A DNA stretch of 42,834 bases from Lutibacter sp. (GTDB lineage: Bacteria > Bacteroidota > Bacteroidia > Flavobacteriales > Flavobacteriaceae). Positions 8,926-17,568 of this stretch are shown in pieces (position 1 is the first letter of the stretch; each line of letters begins with the position of its first letter). Below the pieces are notes generated by a model, which saw only the letters and a list, made by a program, of their open reading frames with translations, was not told the DNA's origin and did not search any database. The position numbers and the translations under genes are program-made. The stretch spans positions 1 to 42,834 of the forward strand of contig NZ_WTAR01000108.1 in the NCBI RefSeq assembly GCF_013139515.1. The letters run 5' to 3'.

Positions 8926-9255
8926 ATGGGTACAACTAAATCACAAATATTTACAGAACAACAAAATAATTTAGCTCAAATAGCAAAAGTGCTAGGACAT
9001 CCTGCACGAATAGCAATTTTAGAACATATTGTAAAGTCTAATGCTTGTATTTGTAATGATTTAGTAGATGAAATAGGTCTTGCACAAGCAACAATTTCTC
9101 AACATTTAAAAGAATTAAAAGCAATTGGAATTATTTCAGGAACAATTGAAGGCAAACGTATTTGTTACTGTTTAGAGACTAAACGATGGAATGAAATTCA
9201 AAACCAATTATTTACATTTTTTAATACGTTAAACAATTCAGGAAAGTCCTGTTAA
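8926..9255 (+). CDS. ArsR/SmtB-family winged-helix transcriptional regulator
   Basis: A metalloregulator-type repressor of 109 residues from the preferred ATG at 8926 (MGTTKSQIFTEQQNN). An in-frame ATG at 8911 would add five residues, but it lies inside the putative operator and very close to the -7 element, so the downstream start fits better. The winged-helix core is IAKVLGHPARIAILEHI, then the recognition helix QATISQHLKELKAIGII and the wing GTIEGKRICYCLE. The pair NACICND places cysteines where ArsR/SmtB proteins often bind arsenite or thiophilic metals, and another Cys pair is in ICYC. It is followed by a DUF6428-like gene, with a second copy of the palindrome in between. Confidence 0.93.
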   Translation: MGTTKSQIFTEQQNNLAQIAKVLGHPARIAILEHIVKSNACICNDLVDEIGLAQATISQHLKELKAIGIISGTIEGKRICYCLETKRWNEIQNQLFTFFNTLNNSGKSC

Positions 9256-9273
9256 AAAAATTTATTAATTATT

Positions 9274-9289
9274 ATCGTAATAATACGAT
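9274..9289. promoter_or_regulatory. Candidate ArsR operator (ATCGTA-ATAA-TACGAT)
   Basis: Two perfectly inverted six-base arms, ATCGTA and TACGAT, with a four-base centre sit 16 bases before the DUF6428-like gene. The same left arm occurs before the ArsR gene. Size and placement fit an ArsR dimer site that would control the downstream gene separately from the regulator itself. Confidence 0.6.
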
Positions 9290-9304
9290 TTAAAATTCAA
9301 ATAC

Positions 9305-9796
9305 ATGAAAACAGAAACATTTTTAAACACATTAAAAAACAATTTAAACAAGGAACTTTTATTTGAATACTCACCTGATACATTTGTAAATGCAAATTAT
9401 CATATCACCGAAATTAAAAATACAACTATAGATTCAGTAGATTGTGGAGGTAAAACTAATTTTTGGAAAGAAACTATTGTGCAACTTTGGGAAAGCCCAT
9501 TAGAAGTTGGTAAACGCTCATTTATGACCGTTTCAAAAGCAATTGAGATATTTGATAGAGTAAATTCTATTAAACCTTTACTTTTAGATACAGAAATTAA
9601 AATTGAATATGGTAATAGTTCATTTCATACTGCTAATTTGGTAATTCAAGCAATTGTTGAAAATGATAAAAGTATAATTGTAAAACTACATTCAGACAGT
9701 ACGCAATGTAAGGCCAATGATTTTTGTTGTGAAACTGAAAAAGAAATAAAAGAAAATGAAACTTGCTGTACACCTTCAGAAAGTAATTGCTGCTAA
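9305..9796 (+). CDS. DUF6428-like protein with Cys-rich C-terminal tail
   Basis: A 163-residue soluble protein with no signal peptide. The body (residues 1-130) resembles the DUF6428 family found beside ArsR genes in Bacteroidota (FLNTLKNNLNKELLFEY, YHITEIKN, GGKTNFWKETIVQLWE). The last 35 residues hold a run of cysteines: one in STQCKAND, then the pairs FCCETE, ETCCTP and NCC at the C-terminus. Paired cysteines suggest binding of a soft metal or metalloid; that is inference. It follows the ArsR regulator and a palindromic operator, so expression is probably derepressed by the same ligand. No arsenate reductase or arsenite pump follows; the next gene is convergent and unrelated. Confidence 0.7.
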   Translation: MKTETFLNTLKNNLNKELLFEYSPDTFVNANYHITEIKNTTIDSVDCGGKTNFWKETIVQLWESPLEVGKRSFMTVSKAIEIFDRVNSIKPLLLDTEIKIEYGNSSFHTANLVIQAIVENDKSIIVKLHSDSTQCKANDFCCETEKEIKENETCCTPSESNCC

Positions 9797-9799
9797 ATT

Positions 9800-11638
9800 T
9801 TACTCAAATGAAGATGGAGTTTTTATAACTTCATCTTTGTTTTTTTCGTATTCAAGTCTACTTTCCAGCTCTGCTTGAAACTCTTCCATAACAGGTTTTA
9901 CAGTACTTTCAGGTATATCTGCAACTCTTATATACATTAAACCATCAACGGCGTTATTAAATTTAGGATCTACATTAAAAGCAACTAAACGCGCATTTTG
10001 TTTTACGTATTTTTTTATTAAAACAGGCATGCGTAAAGCTCCAGGTTCAATTTCATCAATAACTTTATCAAACTTATTCATATCAGCTTGAGTTGCATCA
10101 AAAACAAAATCTTTATCAGCATCATTCAACTTTACTTTATATTCTTTTTTTGGATGCACATACTGCGCAATATAAGGGTCGTAATAATGAGATTTCATAA
10201 ACTCAATCATCAACGATTTAGAAAAATTTGAAAACTGATTACTAATACTTACACCCCCAATTAAGTATTTATATTTTGGATATCGTAAAGTAATATGAAC
10301 AATTCCTTTCCACAATAAAAACAAAGGCATTGGTTTTTGCTGATATTCTTTGACAATAAAAGCCCGTCCCATTTCAATAGAATTTTCCATCATAGAATGT
10401 AATTCAGGCTCAAACTTAAATAAGGATTGAACGTAAAAACCTTCAATACCATATTTTTTATAAATGCTTTTCCCTAAACCCATTCGGTAAGCACCTGCCA
10501 AGCAGTTTGCCTCGCTATCCCATAAAAATAAATGGTGATAATAACCATCATATTTATCTAAATCAATAGATTCATTGGTTCCTTCACCAACTTCTCTAAA
10601 TGTAATTTCTCGCAAACGCCCAATTTCAAACATAATGTTTGGAATTTTTTTACTTGGAGCAAAAAAAACTTCATAATTTTTACTTTTAAGCAAGCGCCCG
10701 TCACTATTTCTAAGTGCTTCAACTTCAAGAATCATTTTATCAATATTTTTTTGACAAACAATTTCTTTTGGCGATTTTGGCATTTTTAAGGAAGCTGTAT
10801 TTAATGTTTTCGCTTCTTTTTCAAAAGGATTTGCTAACATGTATGTTTTTCTACGAATAAAGTCACAAAAATCTTTACTGTTTTTATAATCTAACTGGTC
10901 TTTAACTTTAATAGGTTTTCCTATTCTAACTTTAATAACTCTTCCTTTTTGTGATAATAATTCCGAAGGTAATTTTGCTGTTCTTAATTTTCCGTTTAGC
11001 TTAGATAACGCATAAAACAATGGGCTGTTTTTAGCATGAAAATAAATTGGAATTACGGGTACTTTAGCTTTTTGAATTAATTTTATTGCCCCATCTTCCC
11101 AGGGTTTATCTACTATTAATTTTCCGTCTTTATAGGTAGATACTTCACCTGCAGGAAAAACACCTAGTGGATTTCCTTCTTTTAAATGCAATAATGCACT
11201 CTTAATTCCTGAAATATTTGATTGATTATCTTTTCTGTCTTCAAACGGGTTTACTGGCATTATAAAAGGCTTCATTGGCTCAATTCTATGCAGTAAAAAG
11301 TTGGCTATAATTTTATAGTCTGGCCGTTTTTCAATCAATAATTTCAACAATAAAACACCATCAATTCCGCCTAACGGGTGGTTAGAAACCGTAATAAAAG
11401 CACCCTCTTTAGGGATTCTTTTTAGGTCATCCTCTGGTATTTCAAATTTAATTTCTAAATCTTCTAACAATGCCGTAAAAAAAGCTAAATCTTTTAAATG
11501 TTTGTGCTTGTTATAAATTTTATTAATTGTAGAAATTCTAAGCAATTTCATTAACAACCATCCTAAAAACGTGCCTATAAATCCATATCTATCTAGATGT
11601 GTTACTTTGGCAATTTCTTTAGCGGTTACTAAGCTCAT
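9800..11638 (-). CDS. olsF: Bifunctional acyltransferase: PlsC-like domain plus GNAT/OlsB-like domain (OlsF-like)
   Basis: A 612-residue fusion. The N-terminal half (about 1-290) is a lysophospholipid-acyltransferase-like domain with the block NHPLGGIDG (His87, Asp93; one residue longer than the classic HX4D) and the later FPAGEVST and VPVIPIYFHA motifs. The C-terminal half (about 300-590) is an OlsB-like N-acyltransferase of the GNAT fold (REITFREVGEG, YYHHLFLWDSEANCLAGAYR, ALRMPVLIKKYVKQNARL). OlsF proteins of Flavobacterium and Serratia with this layout make ornithine lipids, the C-terminal part forming the amide and the N-terminal part the ester; a glycine-lipid role is an alternative. 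It probably works at the inner membrane. A TATTTTTG -7 element lies 22 bases upstream. Confidence 0.8.
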   Translation of the reverse strand: MSLVTAKEIAKVTHLDRYGFIGTFLGWLLMKLLRISTINKIYNKHKHLKDLAFFTALLEDLEIKFEIPEDDLKRIPKEGAFITVSNHPLGGIDGVLLLKLLIEKRPDYKIIANFLLHRIEPMKPFIMPVNPFEDRKDNQSNISGIKSALLHLKEGNPLGVFPAGEVSTYKDGKLIVDKPWEDGAIKLIQKAKVPVIPIYFHAKNSPLFYALSKLNGKLRTAKLPSELLSQKGRVIKVRIGKPIKVKDQLDYKNSKDFCDFIRRKTYMLANPFEKEAKTLNTASLKMPKSPKEIVCQKNIDKMILEVEALRNSDGRLLKSKNYEVFFAPSKKIPNIMFEIGRLREITFREVGEGTNESIDLDKYDGYYHHLFLWDSEANCLAGAYRMGLGKSIYKKYGIEGFYVQSLFKFEPELHSMMENSIEMGRAFIVKEYQQKPMPLFLLWKGIVHITLRYPKYKYLIGGVSISNQFSNFSKSLMIEFMKSHYYDPYIAQYVHPKKEYKVKLNDADKDFVFDATQADMNKFDKVIDEIEPGALRMPVLIKKYVKQNARLVAFNVDPKFNNAVDGLMYIRVADIPESTVKPVMEEFQAELESRLEYEKNKDEVIKTPSSFE

Positions 11639-11660
11639 TTATTTAAATTATTGGGAATTA

Positions 11661-11668
11661 CAAAAATA
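11661..11668 (-). promoter_or_regulatory. -7 promoter element (TATTTTTG) of the OlsF-like gene
   Basis: Perfect match to the Bacteroidota TAnnTTTG element on the minus strand, 22 bases before the ATG and downstream of the aspartokinase stop codon, so the acyltransferase gene probably has its own promoter. Confidence 0.55.
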
Positions 11669-11675
11669 CGCAAAA

Positions 11676-12923
11676 TTATTGCATTACTACTTGAACAGTT
11701 CCTTTTGTTGCTTGTTTTAGCAGCACTTTCCCCTTTTGTTCAATTTTACTAATTGCTGTACTATTTGCATGTCTTATTGTATATAATGAAACGTTTTCAA
11801 TATAACTAATGTTGTACTTTAATTTTAGTTCTGATGAAAACTGTTTAAAATTATTGAATTTATCTTCTATACAAACAGAAAAACTTAAAGCCGAATTTTG
11901 AATTAAATTTACTTTTAATTTATAATTATGAAGAATTTTAAATAGCTCGCTCAAATTATGTTCAACCATAAATGAAAAATCTAACGCTGAAATTGAAATT
12001 AAAATTTGTTGTTGTTTTAAAATAAAACAAGGAATTTCTGGAACTATAGCAGTTCCTTTTTCAACAGTTGTTCCATTATTATCTAACTCATAAAATGAAC
12101 GAACATACAACGGAATATTTTTATTTTCAAGCGGTTTTAACGTTTTTGGATGAATTACAGATGCACCATAAAAAGCCATCTCTATAGCTTCTGAATAAGA
12201 GATTTTTTCTAACAATTGTGTTGTTGAAAAATAACGCGGATCAGCATTTAAAACACCATCAACATCTTTCCAAATAGTAACACTTTTAGCATTTAAACAA
12301 TGTGCAAAAATAGCCGCTGTATAATCTGAACCTTCTCTGCCGAGTGTTGTGGTTTTACCTTTTGAATTTGAACCTAAAAACCCTTGTGTAATATGCAATT
12401 GTTGTTGGTTTAATTTCGAAATGTTTTTTGAAGTTAATTCCCAATTTACTGAAGCATCTCTATAATTAGCGTCTGTTTTTATAAGATCTCTAACATCAAT
12501 CCAACTGGTTTTAATGTTGTTTTCATTTAAAAAAGCACTCACAATTTTTGTTGAAAGCAATTCTCCATAACCAACTATTTGGTCGTAAATAAAATTATAA
12601 TCTGTTAATTTATTTTGAATTAAAAACCCACTTAATTGTCCAAATAAGTTTTCAACTTCAATAAAAATAGGATGATTTTTTTCTTCAAACAATTCATTTA
12701 TAATCATTAAATGAAAGTTTCTAACAACATCAATATTTAGATTTAAATCTTCTGCTTTTTGACAATAAGAATCTATTATTTTTTCAAAAGCGTTGGTCAT
12801 TTTACCCATTGCAGAAATCACAATAAGCGTATTTTCAATTCCTTCATGGTTTAAAACACGAAGTACATTTTTTACACCTTCTGCATCTTTTACTGATGCT
12901 CCTCCAAATTTAAAAATCCTCAT
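11676..12923 (-). CDS. Aspartate kinase (monofunctional)
   Basis: Phosphorylates aspartate with ATP, the first step of the lysine/threonine/methionine branch. The 415 residues begin with the kinase signature KFGGASVKDAEGV and contain the substrate/ATP blocks TQGFLGSNSKGKTTTLGREGSDYTAAIFA and WKDVDGVLNADPRYF, and SEAIEMAFYGASVIHPKTL. The C-terminal third (from about residue 300) looks like a pair of weakly conserved ACT regulatory folds (ISISALDFSFM, VSLYTIRHANSTA), suggesting allosteric control by an end product. No homoserine dehydrogenase part is present. The ATG shares one base with the stop codon of the upstream acetyltransferase gene, so the two are coupled. Confidence 0.92.
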   Translation of the reverse strand: MRIFKFGGASVKDAEGVKNVLRVLNHEGIENTLIVISAMGKMTNAFEKIIDSYCQKAEDLNLNIDVVRNFHLMIINELFEEKNHPIFIEVENLFGQLSGFLIQNKLTDYNFIYDQIVGYGELLSTKIVSAFLNENNIKTSWIDVRDLIKTDANYRDASVNWELTSKNISKLNQQQLHITQGFLGSNSKGKTTTLGREGSDYTAAIFAHCLNAKSVTIWKDVDGVLNADPRYFSTTQLLEKISYSEAIEMAFYGASVIHPKTLKPLENKNIPLYVRSFYELDNNGTTVEKGTAIVPEIPCFILKQQQILISISALDFSFMVEHNLSELFKILHNYKLKVNLIQNSALSFSVCIEDKFNNFKQFSSELKLKYNISYIENVSLYTIRHANSTAISKIEQKGKVLLKQATKGTVQVVMQ

Positions 12924-13402
12924 TATAGTGTTTCTAAATAACTTTTAATTCCTTCTTCATTCATTTGAGCAGTATTCCAATCATTTAAAACAATTGCGCC
13001 CGTTTTTTTATAAAATTCTATAGCTGGCGTATTCCAATCTAAAACTACCCATTCTATACGTTTTACACCTTTGTTAAAACCGTATTCAATAACTTTATTA
13101 TACAAAGCGCTACCAATATTTAAACCTCTTTTACTTTTAGTTACAATTAAATCTTCTAAATGAATGGTTGGTCCTTTCCAAGTAGAATATCGAGGATAAA
13201 ATAAGGCCATTCCAACAATTTCATTGTCAAGCTCAGCAACAAAAGTTTTAAATAATGGCACAGCTCCAAAGCCGTCATTTTCTAAATCTTTAACGGTAAC
13301 TACTACAGCGTCAGGTTCTTTCTCAAAATGCGCTAACTCTTGTATTAATTTTAATACAGATGGCATATCGGTTATTTCACCTTTTTTTATTTTAAAACTC
13401 AT
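12923..13402 (-). CDS. GNAT family N-acetyltransferase
   Basis: A 159-residue single-domain acetyltransferase. Motif A, which binds acetyl-CoA, is at about residues 85-110 (HLEDLIVTKSKRGLNIGSALYNKVIEYG), with the R-x-x-G-x-G/S pattern as RGLNIGSAL. The strand pattern and the end NTPAIEFYKKTGAIVLNDW resemble diamine/thialysine N-acetyltransferases of the SSAT type, but the substrate is not determinable. It lies one base overlapped with the aspartokinase gene and is likely first in that two-gene unit. Confidence 0.88.
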   Translation of the reverse strand: MSFKIKKGEITDMPSVLKLIQELAHFEKEPDAVVVTVKDLENDGFGAVPLFKTFVAELDNEIVGMALFYPRYSTWKGPTIHLEDLIVTKSKRGLNIGSALYNKVIEYGFNKGVKRIEWVVLDWNTPAIEFYKKTGAIVLNDWNTAQMNEEGIKSYLETL

Positions 13403-13484
13403 AAAAAAAAATACTTTTAGCTAAAATAAAAATCTTTAATCAAAGTATCTGAAAAACAAAGGTCTTTTTAAAAATAATTTTTTC

Positions 13485-13492
13485 CATCTTTG
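13485..13492 (+). promoter_or_regulatory. -7-like promoter element (CATCTTTG) of fbp
   Basis: Seven of eight positions, counting the two free ones, match TAnnTTTG. It lies 25 bases before the fbp ATG in the divergent intergenic region. Confidence 0.45.
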
Positions 13493-13517
13493 CATATACA
13501 AACAACTAAATACAATT

Positions 13518-14564
13518 ATGAAAAATAACAACCTTACTTTAGGAGAGTTTATAATTGAAAATCAAAAACACTACAAATCTACTTCCGGAGAATTCAACAG
13601 GCTTATAAGTTCTATAAAATTAGCTGCTAAAGTTGTAAATTACAAAGTTAACAAAGCTGGTTTAGTTGATATTACTGGTGATGCTGGCGACACAAATATT
13701 CAAGGTGAAGATCAACAAAAATTAGACGTTTATGCCAACGATGTTTTTATGCAAACATTAATAAACAGAGAAATTGTTTGTGGAATTGCCAGTGAAGAAG
13801 AAGATAATTACGTTACTATTAAAGGTAAACATGGTACAAATGAAAACAAATACATTGTTTTAATGGACCCTTTAGATGGCTCTTCTAATATTGATGTAAA
13901 TGTTTCTGTAGGAACTATTTTTTCAATTTACCGTAGAGTAACTCCAATTGGAACACCTGTTGAACAAGCCGATTTTTTACAACGTGGTAACCAACAAGTA
14001 GCAGCAGGTTATGTTATTTACGGAACTTCAACAATGTTAGTATTAACATCCGGTCACGGTGTTAATGGCTTTACCTTAAACCCAGCTATTGGATCGTTTT
14101 ATTTATCACATCCAAATATGACATATCCTGAAATTGGGAAAATTTATTCTATAAACGAAGGGAATTATGTTCACTTTCCGCAAGGAGTTAAAGATTATTT
14201 AAAATACTGTCAGGAAGAAAAAGAAGACCGCCCGTATACTTCTCGTTATATTGGTTCTTTGGTTTCCGATTTTCACAGAAATATGATTAAAGGTGGTATT
14301 TATTTGTATCCAACAAGTACCAAAAATCCACAAGGAAAATTAAGACTATTATACGAATGTAACCCAATGGCATTTTTAGCTGAACAAGCAAATGGAACTG
14401 CAAGTGATGGTTATGTAAGAATTTTAGACATTAAACCAACCGAATTGCATCAGCGTGTTCCTTTTTTCTGCGGGAGTAAAAATATGGTAAAAAAAGTGGA
14501 GGGATTTATGGCTAAATATCCAAAAGATGCTGATTACGCTTTAATTGAAGAGCAATTAGAATAA
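13518..14564 (+). CDS. fbp: Fructose-1,6-bisphosphatase, class I
   Basis: Removes the C1 phosphate of fructose-1,6-bisphosphate in gluconeogenesis. The 348 residues are close to the family norm. The metal-binding signature is [20 protein letters not shown] with the acidic residues in ASEEEDNY upstream; the substrate-binding region [21 protein letters not shown] and the closing [21 protein letters not shown] are intact. The enzyme is cytosolic. The gene stands alone between the divergent acetyltransferase gene and the downstream superoxide dismutase gene, which has its own promoter. Confidence 0.97.
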   Translation: MKNNNLTLGEFIIENQKHYKSTSGEFNRLISSIKLAAKVVNYKVNKAGLVDITGDAGDTNIQGEDQQKLDVYANDVFMQTLINREIVCGIASEEEDNYVTIKGKHGTNENKYIVLMDPLDGSSNIDVNVSVGTIFSIYRRVTPIGTPVEQADFLQRGNQQVAAGYVIYGTSTMLVLTSGHGVNGFTLNPAIGSFYLSHPNMTYPEIGKIYSINEGNYVHFPQGVKDYLKYCQEEKEDRPYTSRYIGSLVSDFHRNMIKGGIYLYPTSTKNPQGKLRLLYECNPMAFLAEQANGTASDGYVRILDIKPTELHQRVPFFCGSKNMVKKVEGFMAKYPKDADYALIEEQLE

Positions 14565-14628
14565 GATATTCTAATATCACTATAAATACATTCGATTTTT
14601 AAGATTTTTAAGAATGGAAATCGTTCTT

Positions 14629-14636
14629 TACCTTTG
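14629..14636 (+). promoter_or_regulatory. -7 promoter element (TACCTTTG) of the superoxide dismutase gene
   Basis: Perfect TAnnTTTG match 33 bases before the chosen ATG at 14670. The upstream in-frame TTG at 14634 lies inside this element and so cannot be the real start. Confidence 0.65.
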
Positions 14637-14669
14637 AATATATTAAAATTTAAACTAAAAAATACAATT

Positions 14670-15278
14670 ATGGCTTTCGAACTACCAAAATTACCGTACG
14701 CTTATGATGCGCTAGAACCACATATTGATGCAAAAACTATGGAAATTCACCACAGTAAACATCATGCAGGATATACAAACAATTTAAATAATGCTATTGC
14801 AGGTACTGATTTAGAAGGAAAATCTATTGGAAATATTTTAGATGGATTAGACATGAACAATGCTGCTGTTAGAAATAATGGTGGTGGGTTTTACAACCAT
14901 TCTTTATTTTGGGATGTAATGAATCCTGAAGGAAAAGGATATTTATCTGGAGAATTAAAAGATACTATTGTTGCTGAATATGGTTCAGTTGATGCTTTTA
15001 AAGATGTTTTTGCTAAAGCTGCAGCAACTCGTTTTGGTTCAGGTTGGGCTTGGCTTTGTGTTCATAAAGGTGGAAAAGTTGAAGTTTGTTCAACTCCAAA
15101 CCAAGACAATCCGTTAATGCCAGGTGTAAGTTGTGAAGGAACTCCAATTTTAGCTTTAGACGTATGGGAACACGCTTATTACTTAAACTATCAAAACAGA
15201 AGACCAGATTATATCAATGCATTTTTTAATGTAATTAACTGGAATGAAGTTGAAAGACGTTATGCTGAAAGCAAATAA
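14670..15278 (+). CDS. sodB: Superoxide dismutase, Fe/Mn family
   Basis: Converts superoxide to hydrogen peroxide and oxygen. From the ATG at 14670 the protein has 202 residues and starts [20 protein letters not shown], the classical N-terminus; an upstream in-frame TTG (14634) is rejected because it sits in the promoter. Metal ligands are visible as His in MEIHHSKHH, His in [10 protein letters not shown], and Asp/His in [19 protein letters not shown] is present. No export signal is seen, so it is cytosolic. Fe versus Mn cannot be settled by eye, so the symbol is a best guess. A hairpin terminator follows. Confidence 0.95.
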   Translation: MAFELPKLPYAYDALEPHIDAKTMEIHHSKHHAGYTNNLNNAIAGTDLEGKSIGNILDGLDMNNAAVRNNGGGFYNHSLFWDVMNPEGKGYLSGELKDTIVAEYGSVDAFKDVFAKAAATRFGSGWAWLCVHKGGKVEVCSTPNQDNPLMPGVSCEGTPILALDVWEHAYYLNYQNRRPDYINAFFNVINWNEVERRYAESK

Positions 15279-15305
15279 ATTTTATACACTACCTAAATTA
15301 ATTTT

Positions 15306-15332
15306 AAAACTCGTCTATGGCGAGTTTTTTTA
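15306..15332. terminator. Bidirectional terminator between the superoxide dismutase and radical SAM genes
   Basis: Stem AAAACTCG / CGAGTTTT with a seven-base loop and a long T run on the plus strand. The two flanking genes are convergent and the A-rich left side can serve the minus-strand gene too. Confidence 0.85.
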
Positions 15333-15334
15333 TT

Positions 15335-17536
15335 TTATAAAACTATCAACCCATTTTCTCTTAACAGGTTTATGGGTTTTGAATACCAAAACATTTCAAA
15401 ATTATTAAAATGAGTTTCAAAATCTGATTTTAATTCAGAAAAAATGATTGAGGAACCGGATGTAATTGCCAACTTATTTAAGGTGTTTAAAAGCCAATAG
15501 CCTTTATCTTCTTCTAAAGAAATTTGAAAATTAATGCTGTTTTCATGAAAAATTAGTTGTAATTTTTTTTGAGTTTTACCTCTTTTAGATTTTTTAACTT
15601 CTGAAATTAAAGGTGCATTTCCTAACCAATAAATTTTTGTTGAAGATTTTGTTGTAAAATCATCTTCATTTTCAAAACAAGAAATAATGAAATCATTTTT
15701 AATAGTTGTCTTCGGAATTTTAAACTCAAACCACTCTTGTAAAGGCAAATCAAAACCAATTCCGTTCATAAAATTATAAATAGATTTTTTTAGTCCGAAG
15801 CTAAATTTATCATGATTTATTTCTGTTTTATCTTTAAAATCTACATCATTATTAGCAAACGTAATTTCTTTATAATTTGGTAAAACTCCAAATTCAGCAG
15901 GGTTTAAACCAATTGGGCTATGTGTTGTTAACGCAAACTGATGCCAAAACCCAGATTGGATAGCACCTAATTCAAACAATTGTCTCACCATTTCTAAACT
16001 ATCAACCGTTTCTTGAATTGTTTGAGTTGGAAAACCATACATTAAATACGCATGAACCATAACACCTGCTTCCGTAAAATTACTAGTAACTTGCGCTACT
16101 TGCTCAACCGTTACGCCTTTTTTAATTAAGGCCAACAACCTATCTGAAGCAACTTCTAATCCGCCCGAAACAGCAATACAACCTGATACTTTTAACAAGT
16201 AACACAAGTCCTTGGTAAAGCTTTTTTCAAATCGAATGTTCGTCCACCAAGTTACAGTTAATTTTCGTTTTATAATTTCAAGTGCAAGCTCTTTCATTAA
16301 TCCTGGAGGTGCGGCTTCGTCTACAAAATGAAATCCGGTTTCACCAGTTTGAGCAATCATTTGCTCCATTCTGTCAACCAACAATTTAGCTGTTATTGGT
16401 TCGTACACTTTTATATAATCAAGAGAAATGTCGCAAAAAGTGCATTTTCCCCAATAACAACCGTGTGCCATAGTTAATTTATTCCATCGTCCATCACTCC
16501 ATAAACTATGCATTGGGTTTGCAATTTCTATCACTGAAATATAATTGTCAAGCAACAAATCTGAATAATCTGGAGTTCCTAAATCTGCTTGACTGTACTC
16601 TTTTTTTGAAGATAAATTATTGTAAACTACTTTATTATTTTCTAATAAAAAAGTTCTTTTAAACTGTTTAAAATCTGGATTTTTTGAAGTCGAATTTATC
16701 ACGTTTGAATGCAATAATTCTACTGGTAATTCTCCATCATCTAAAGTAATGTAATCAAAGAAATCAAAAACACGAGTATCTGTTAAGCTTCTTAATTCAG
16801 TGTTTGGAAAACCACCACCCATAGCAATTTTAATTTCAGGATACTTCTCCTTCATAAATTGCGCACAACGAAATGCACTATATAAATTGCCAGGAAATGG
16901 CACTGAAAAACAAACCAGTTTTGGTTGAATTTCCGTTAGTTTTTCCTCTAGAATTTTTAACGTAATTGCATCAATATAAGATTGTTCTTCTTGTAAACCT
17001 TTATACAACTCATCAAAACTATTGGCGCTTTTACCTAAACGTTCAGCATATCTGCTAAATCCAAAATTTTCATCAATACATTCAACAATAAAATCGGATA
17101 CATCTTCTAAAAACAACGTTGCTAAATGTTTTGCCTTGTCTTGAATTCCCATAGAACCAAAAGTCCAATCTAAATCTTCAACTTGCTCAAATCTTGAAGC
17201 CTTCGGAAGAAAATTATCTGAACATATTTGACGAGCAACTGTTAAATTTTTTCCCTGTAAAAAAGCAATAACAAGATTAATATTCTTTAAATATTCATTT
17301 CTTAACGTGTAAATTCTTTGTGAATTATAAGAGCTTAATCTTTCATTTTCAAAAGCAATATCAAATACTTCTTCAAGTTTATTTTTAGAAAAAAGTTCTA
17401 AAATTACTTCAATACCTAAATCCATTTGGAATGAAGTGATTTTTTTGGTGTTTAAAAACCCTTTTAAATATGCCGTAGCCGGATATGGCGTGTTTAACTG
17501 AGTAAATGGTGGCGTAATAAAAAGGATATCTTTCAC
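15335..17536 (-). CDS. B12-binding-domain radical SAM protein with CX4CX2C cluster motif
   Basis: A 733-residue protein of the cobalamin-binding radical SAM group. The start is GTG (MKDILFITPPFTQLNTPYP). A B12-binding-like Rossmann part is seen around residues 200-265 (LVCFSVPFPGNLYSAFRCAQ, KIAMGGGFPNTELR). The radical SAM core begins near 355 with HGCYWGKCTFCDI: cysteines 360, 365 and 368, i.e. CX4CX2C, where CX3CX2C is the common spacing. Further core motifs are VDEAAPPGLMKELALEI and GVMVHAYLMYGFPTQT. The residues around the canonical B12 lower ligand (DxHxxG) are not evident. It would cleave SAM to start radical chemistry on an unknown substrate. The gene is followed by a shared terminator. 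Confidence 0.85.
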   Translation of the reverse strand: MKDILFITPPFTQLNTPYPATAYLKGFLNTKKITSFQMDLGIEVILELFSKNKLEEVFDIAFENERLSSYNSQRIYTLRNEYLKNINLVIAFLQGKNLTVARQICSDNFLPKASRFEQVEDLDWTFGSMGIQDKAKHLATLFLEDVSDFIVECIDENFGFSRYAERLGKSANSFDELYKGLQEEQSYIDAITLKILEEKLTEIQPKLVCFSVPFPGNLYSAFRCAQFMKEKYPEIKIAMGGGFPNTELRSLTDTRVFDFFDYITLDDGELPVELLHSNVINSTSKNPDFKQFKRTFLLENNKVVYNNLSSKKEYSQADLGTPDYSDLLLDNYISVIEIANPMHSLWSDGRWNKLTMAHGCYWGKCTFCDISLDYIKVYEPITAKLLVDRMEQMIAQTGETGFHFVDEAAPPGLMKELALEIIKRKLTVTWWTNIRFEKSFTKDLCYLLKVSGCIAVSGGLEVASDRLLALIKKGVTVEQVAQVTSNFTEAGVMVHAYLMYGFPTQTIQETVDSLEMVRQLFELGAIQSGFWHQFALTTHSPIGLNPAEFGVLPNYKEITFANNDVDFKDKTEINHDKFSFGLKKSIYNFMNGIGFDLPLQEWFEFKIPKTTIKNDFIISCFENEDDFTTKSSTKIYWLGNAPLISEVKKSKRGKTQKKLQLIFHENSINFQISLEEDKGYWLLNTLNKLAITSGSSIIFSELKSDFETHFNNFEMFWYSKPINLLRENGLIVL

Positions 17537-17568
17537 AACTGCAATATAAAACTGATTTTTAGATTCAC

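Noticed and set aside
8911-9796. A classical arsenic resistance operon
   Set aside because: Only the regulator and the DUF6428-like gene are present; no reductase, pump or methyltransferase follows.
14634-14669. TTG start giving a 214-residue superoxide dismutase
   Set aside because: It lies inside the TACCTTTG promoter element; the family N-terminus begins at the ATG at 14670.
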